Source: Spirochaetota bacterium
GTDB taxonomy: Bacteria; Spirochaetota; Spirochaetia; Treponematales; UBA12059
Direction of reading: 5' to 3'
Assembly (NCBI GenBank): GCA_022709445.1
Contig: JAKLIU010000058.1
Coordinates: forward strand, 1 to 9,336
DNA: 9,336 nucleotides
The position numbers and the translations under genes are program-made. Position 1 is the stretch's first letter. Every line of letters begins with the position of its first letter. The notes beneath the pieces were generated by a model. That model made no database searches. It was not told the origin of the DNA and was given only the letters and a program-made list of their open reading frames with translations. Positions 5,971-9,336 of this stretch are shown here, one piece after another.

Positions 5971-8900
5971 ATGACCATAGAGAGAAAGTTCACCAGCGCC
6001 GGCAAAGGCCCCTACGAGGGCATTTCCTGGGAGCGCCGCGCCTCCGAGATACGCAATCCGGACGGCCGCGTGGTATTCCGCATGGACGGCGTCATCGTCC
6101 CCTCCACCTGGAGCCAGATAGCCACCGACATCATCGCCCAGAAATACTTCCGCAAGGCGGGCGTGGACGAGTCCCTGGCCCAGGCCTGGCGGGCTTGGGT
6201 GCCCGCCGACCAGCAGGCCCTGGCGGGCGTCTCCCCCAACCCCGGTTCCGAGCACGATGCCCGCCAGGTCTTCCACCGCCTGGCCTACACCTGGATGCTC
6301 TGGGGCAGGAAATCCTCGTATTTCGACGGGGAAGCCGACGAGAAGGCCTTCTACGACGAGACCTGCCGCATGCTGGCCCTGCAGATGGCCGCGCCCAACA
6401 GCCCCCAGTGGTTCAACACCGGCCTGCACGCCGCGTACCGGATAGAAGGTCCCGCCCAGGGCCACTTCTACGTGGACCCCGACACCGACGAGGTGGTCGC
6501 GTCCAAGAGCGCCTACGAGCGTCCCCAGCCCCACGCCTGCTTCATCCTCAACGTGGAGGACGACCTGGTGAACGAGGGCGGCATCATGGACCTGGTGGAG
6601 CGCGAGGCGCGGCTGTTCAAGTACGGTTCCGGCACCGGCTCCAACTTTTCCAAGATCCGCGGCGCCACCGAGCCCCTCTCCGGCGGCGGCATATCCAGCG
6701 GCCTCCTGTCCTTCCTCAAGATAGCCGATCGTTCGGCCGCGGCCATCAAGTCCGGCGGCACCACCAGGCGCGCCGCCAAGATGGTCATCCTGGACGCCGA
6801 CCACCCGGACATCGAGGCCTTCGTCGACTGGAAGTCCGGGGAGGAACACAAGGTCGCCTCCATGGCAGCCGGCTCCCGGGCCATCAAGCGCTTCGGAGTC
6901 GCCCTCAGGGACGCGGCCGCCCGCGCGGACCTGCCCGCCCCGGACCGCCTGTCCTTCGACCGGAACCCGGCCCTCCTGCAGGCGGCCAGCGAGGCCCTGG
7001 AGGCCGGCGTGCCGGATTCCTACGTCTACCAGCTGGTCCGCCGCATAGCCGACGGCGAGAGCGAGCCGGAACTGGAGCTGTACGACACCAACTGGGAGGG
7101 CGAGGCCTACAACACGGTGAGCGGCCAGTCCTCCAACAACTCGGTTCGGGTGACCGACGGCTTCATGGAAGCGGTGATCAAGAACCGCGACTGGCCCCTG
7201 ACCATGCGCCGGGGCGGCAAGACCATCAAGACCATCAAGGCCCGCCAGCTCTGGGACCGCATCGCGCGCTCGGCCTGGCAGTGCGCCGACCCGGGACTGC
7301 AGTTCCACACCACGGTCAACGACTGGCACACCTGCCCCGCCGACGGCGAGATCCGGGGCTCCAACCCCTGCTCGGAGTACATGTTCCTGGACGACACGGC
7401 CTGCAACCTGGCGTCCCTCAACCTGACGGCCTTCTACGACGAGACGACCCGGGTCTTCCGCCATTCCGACTACCGGCACGCGGTCCGCGTCTGGACCACC
7501 GTCCTGGAGATCTCGGTGGCCATGGCCCAGTTCCCGTCAAAGGAAATCGCGCGCAAGAGCTACGACTACCGGACCCTGGGCCTGGGCTACGCCAACCTGG
7601 GCACCCTGCTCATGCTCATGGGCCTGGCCTACGACTCGGACGAGGGTCGCGCCACCGCGGCCGCGCTCTCGGCCATCATGACCGGCGAGGCCTATGCCCA
7701 GTCCGCCCGCATGGCCGCCGCCTTCGGGCCCTTCCCCCGCTACGCCGCCAACCGCGACGCCATGCTCCGCGTCATCCGCAACCACCGGAGGGCGGCCTTC
7801 GACGCGCCGGCCAAGGACTACGAGGGCCTCTCGGTTCGGCCCCTGGGCCTGAAGGCCGACAAGTCCGAGGACTCCCTGGTGAGCGCGGCCCGGGCCGTCT
7901 GGGACGAGGCCCTGGCCCTGGGCGAGAAGCACGGCTTCCGGAACGCCCAGGTGACGGCCATAGCGCCCACGGGCACCATCGGTCTCCTCATGGACTGCGA
8001 CACCACCGGCATAGAGCCGGACTTTGCCCTGGTCAAGTTCAAGAAGCTGGCCGGCGGAGGCTACTTCAAGATCGTCAACAAGTCCGTGGAACCGGCCCTC
8101 CTGGCCCTGGGCTACTCCCCTGCGGAGATAGCCGACATACGGCACTTCATGGTCGGCCGGGGCACCCTGGAAGGTGCGCCGGCGGTCTCCCGCGAGAGCC
8201 TCCTGGCCAAGGGCCTGCCCGCCGCGGCCGTGGACAAGGCCGACCGGGCGCTCAGGGACGCCATGGGCTTCGACTCCGCCTTCAACCCCTTCACCCTGGG
8301 CACCGAGGCCTACGACGCCGTCGGGGCCGACCCGGACACCAGGAACATGCCCGGCTTCGACCTCCTGGCCCACCTGGGCTACACGCCGGAGGAGATCGAG
8401 GAGTCCGAGACCTGGGTATGCGGCACCATGGGCATCGAGGGCGCGCCCCACCTCAAGCAGTCCCACTACGGCGTGTTCGACACCGCCACGCCCTCCGGAA
8501 GGAAGGCCACCCGCTCCATAGCCTGGCAGGCCCACATCGCCATGATGGCTGCCACCCAGCCCTTCGTCACCGGGGCCATCTCCAAGACCATCAACATGCC
8601 CAACGAGGCCACCTTCGAGGACGTCAAGGGCGCCTACATGACGGCCTGGAAGAGCATGCTCAAGTCCATCGCCCTCTACCGCGACGGCTCCAAGCTCTCC
8701 CAGCCCCTGTCCTCGATAGCCGCTGGATCCGATCCCATAGCCGCAGGCCTCCTGGCGGTCAAGGAAGGCCGCCTGGCCCCGGAGGCAGGGGAAGCCGCCA
8801 TCGCGGAGCGCCAACCCGGGAGCGTCCGGACTTCCCTGCCCAACCGGCGCTCCGGCTACACCCAGAAAGCCAAGATAGGCGGCCACTCCATCTTCGTGCG

Positions 8901-9336
8901 GACCGGCGAGTACGACGACGGCCGCCTGGGCGAGATATTCCTGGACATGCACAAGGAGGGGGCGGCCTTCCGGAGCCTCCTCAACTCCTTCGCCATCGCC
9001 GTCTCCCTGGGCCTGCAGTACGGCGTCCCCCTGGACGAGTACGTGGACGCGTTCACCTTCAGCCGCTTCGAGCCCAACGGCATGGTCCAGGGCCACGAGT
9101 ACATCAAGATGGCCACCAGCGTGCTGGACTACGTGTTCCGCGACCTGGCCATCACCTACCAGGACCGCTTCGACCTGGGCCAGGTCAAGCCGGAGGACCT
9201 GAACGCGACCAACACCCAGAACGGCAAGGGCAAGCGGGAGGCCGAGCGCAAGCCCGCGGAGGGCATCGGCTCGCCGACCACGCCCGCCCCACCCGCCCGG
9301 CCCAAGGACGACGCCCGCAAGGCCCGCATGAAGGGC
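5971..9336 (+). CDS. nrdJ: Vitamin B12-dependent (class II) ribonucleoside reductase, partial at right edge
   Basis: Reduces ribonucleotides to deoxyribonucleotides in the cytoplasm, using adenosylcobalamin to make a cysteine thiyl radical. The frame gives 1122 residues with no stop and leaves the window. Full-length proteins of this long subfamily are about 1200 aa, so only the C-terminal tail, normally with redox or zinc cysteines, is missing. Catalytic residues are present: redox cysteine C190 in '[10 protein letters not shown]'; N465, thiyl-radical C467 and E469 in 'SNPCSEY'; partner C478 in '[10 protein letters not shown]', eleven residues after C467 as in class II enzymes. The phosphate loop 'APTGTIG' (665-671), '[15 protein letters not shown]' (676-690) and '[14 protein letters not shown]' are typical of this subfamily. 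Residues from about 950 ('VRTSLPNRR', then '[20 protein letters not shown]') form the C-terminal TSCPD-like domain. From about 1090 a Pro/Lys/Ala-rich linker begins. I see no N-terminal ATP-cone and no intein. It is transcribed away from the glycan-type cluster. Confidence 0.97.
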   Translation, partial: MTIERKFTSAGKGPYEGISWERRASEIRNPDGRVVFRMDGVIVPSTWSQIATDIIAQKYFRKAGVDESLAQAWRAWVPADQQALAGVSPNPGSEHDARQVFHRLAYTWMLWGRKSSYFDGEADEKAFYDETCRMLALQMAAPNSPQWFNTGLHAAYRIEGPAQGHFYVDPDTDEVVASKSAYERPQPHACFILNVEDDLVNEGGIMDLVEREARLFKYGSGTGSNFSKIRGATEPLSGGGISSGLLSFLKIADRSAAAIKSGGTTRRAAKMVILDADHPDIEAFVDWKSGEEHKVASMAAGSRAIKRFGVALRDAAARADLPAPDRLSFDRNPALLQAASEALEAGVPDSYVYQLVRRIADGESEPELELYDTNWEGEAYNTVSGQSSNNSVRVTDGFMEAVIKNRDWPLTMRRGGKTIKTIKARQLWDRIARSAWQCADPGLQFHTTVNDWHTCPADGEIRGSNPCSEYMFLDDTACNLASLNLTAFYDETTRVFRHSDYRHAVRVWTTVLEISVAMAQFPSKEIARKSYDYRTLGLGYANLGTLLMLMGLAYDSDEGRATAAALSAIMTGEAYAQSARMAAAFGPFPRYAANRDAMLRVIRNHRRAAFDAPAKDYEGLSVRPLGLKADKSEDSLVSAARAVWDEALALGEKHGFRNAQVTAIAPTGTIGLLMDCDTTGIEPDFALVKFKKLAGGGYFKIVNKSVEPALLALGYSPAEIADIRHFMVGRGTLEGAPAVSRESLLAKGLPAAAVDKADRALRDAMGFDSAFNPFTLGTEAYDAVGADPDTRNMPGFDLLAHLGYTPEEIEESETWVCGTMGIEGAPHLKQSHYGVFDTATPSGRKATRSIAWQAHIAMMAATQPFVTGAISKTINMPNEATFEDVKGAYMTAWKSMLKSIALYRDGSKLSQPLSSIAAGSDPIAAGLLAVKEGRLAPEAGEAAIAERQPGSVRTSLPNRRSGYTQKAKIGGHSIFVRTGEYDDGRLGEIFLDMHKEGAAFRSLLNSFAIAVSLGLQYGVPLDEYVDAFTFSRFEPNGMVQGHEYIKMATSVLDYVFRDLAITYQDRFDLGQVKPEDLNATNTQNGKGKREAERKPAEGIGSPTTPAPPARPKDDARKARMKG

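Noticed and set aside
5935..9096. Two long minus-strand open frames (514 and 519 codons) opposite nrdJ
   Set aside because: Both are low-complexity Gly/Val/Ala/Leu translations with no motif, explained as antisense shadows of the strongly identified nrdJ frame.
5971..9336. Intein or frameshift within nrdJ
   Set aside because: The frame is continuous through all catalytic motifs at normal spacing, with no splice-junction-like insertion.

Overview
The window is high-GC bacterial DNA. A five-gene cluster fills the left 62% on the minus strand. A divergent vitamin-B12-dependent ribonucleotide reductase gene fills the right 36% on the plus strand. The best taxonomic clue is the radical SAM/SPASM protein at 4296-5819, whose layout (nucleotidyltransferase-like N-terminus, then radical SAM, then SPASM cysteines) matches what I recall as the 'spiro-SPASM' family. 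That points to a GC-rich spirochaete (Spirochaetota). This rests on recognition, not on a search.

Minus-strand cluster, in order of transcription: spiro-SPASM-like radical SAM protein (5819 to 4296); family-2-like glycosyltransferase (4321 to 3359); SpsF-family cytidylyltransferase (3362 to 2661); a fusion of a PseG-like sugar-nucleotide hydrolase/glycosyltransferase with a zinc-ribbon SAM methyltransferase (2661 to 862); and an ATP-grasp enzyme (857 to beyond the left edge). The junctions are a 26-bp overlap, a 4-bp GTGA overlap, a 1-bp TGATG overlap and a 4-bp gap, so this is almost certainly one translationally coupled operon. Together the genes look like a pathway that activates, trims, methylates and transfers an unusual (nonulosonate-like) sugar, plausibly for flagellar or cell-surface glycosylation. 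The substrate cannot be read from the sequence.

Intergenic region 5820-5970 (151 bp between start codons) holds a good sigma70-type promoter for the plus-strand gene, a perfect 8-bp inverted repeat with a 4-nt loop placed where that transcript should begin, and a near-palindrome in the core promoter. There is no room for a cobalamin riboswitch and I see no NrdR-box pair.

Right part (5971-9336): nrdJ, class II ribonucleotide reductase of the long (about 1200 aa) type. It is open at the right edge with 1122 codons visible, all expected catalytic residues present and no intein.

The strangest spot is the left edge. The ATP-grasp reading frame is normal to about residue 255 and then, without a stop, becomes a hydrophobic membrane-helix-like sequence resembling the start of a major-facilitator transporter. 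This looks like a chimeric junction (assembly artefact or rearrangement) within the first about 100 bases.
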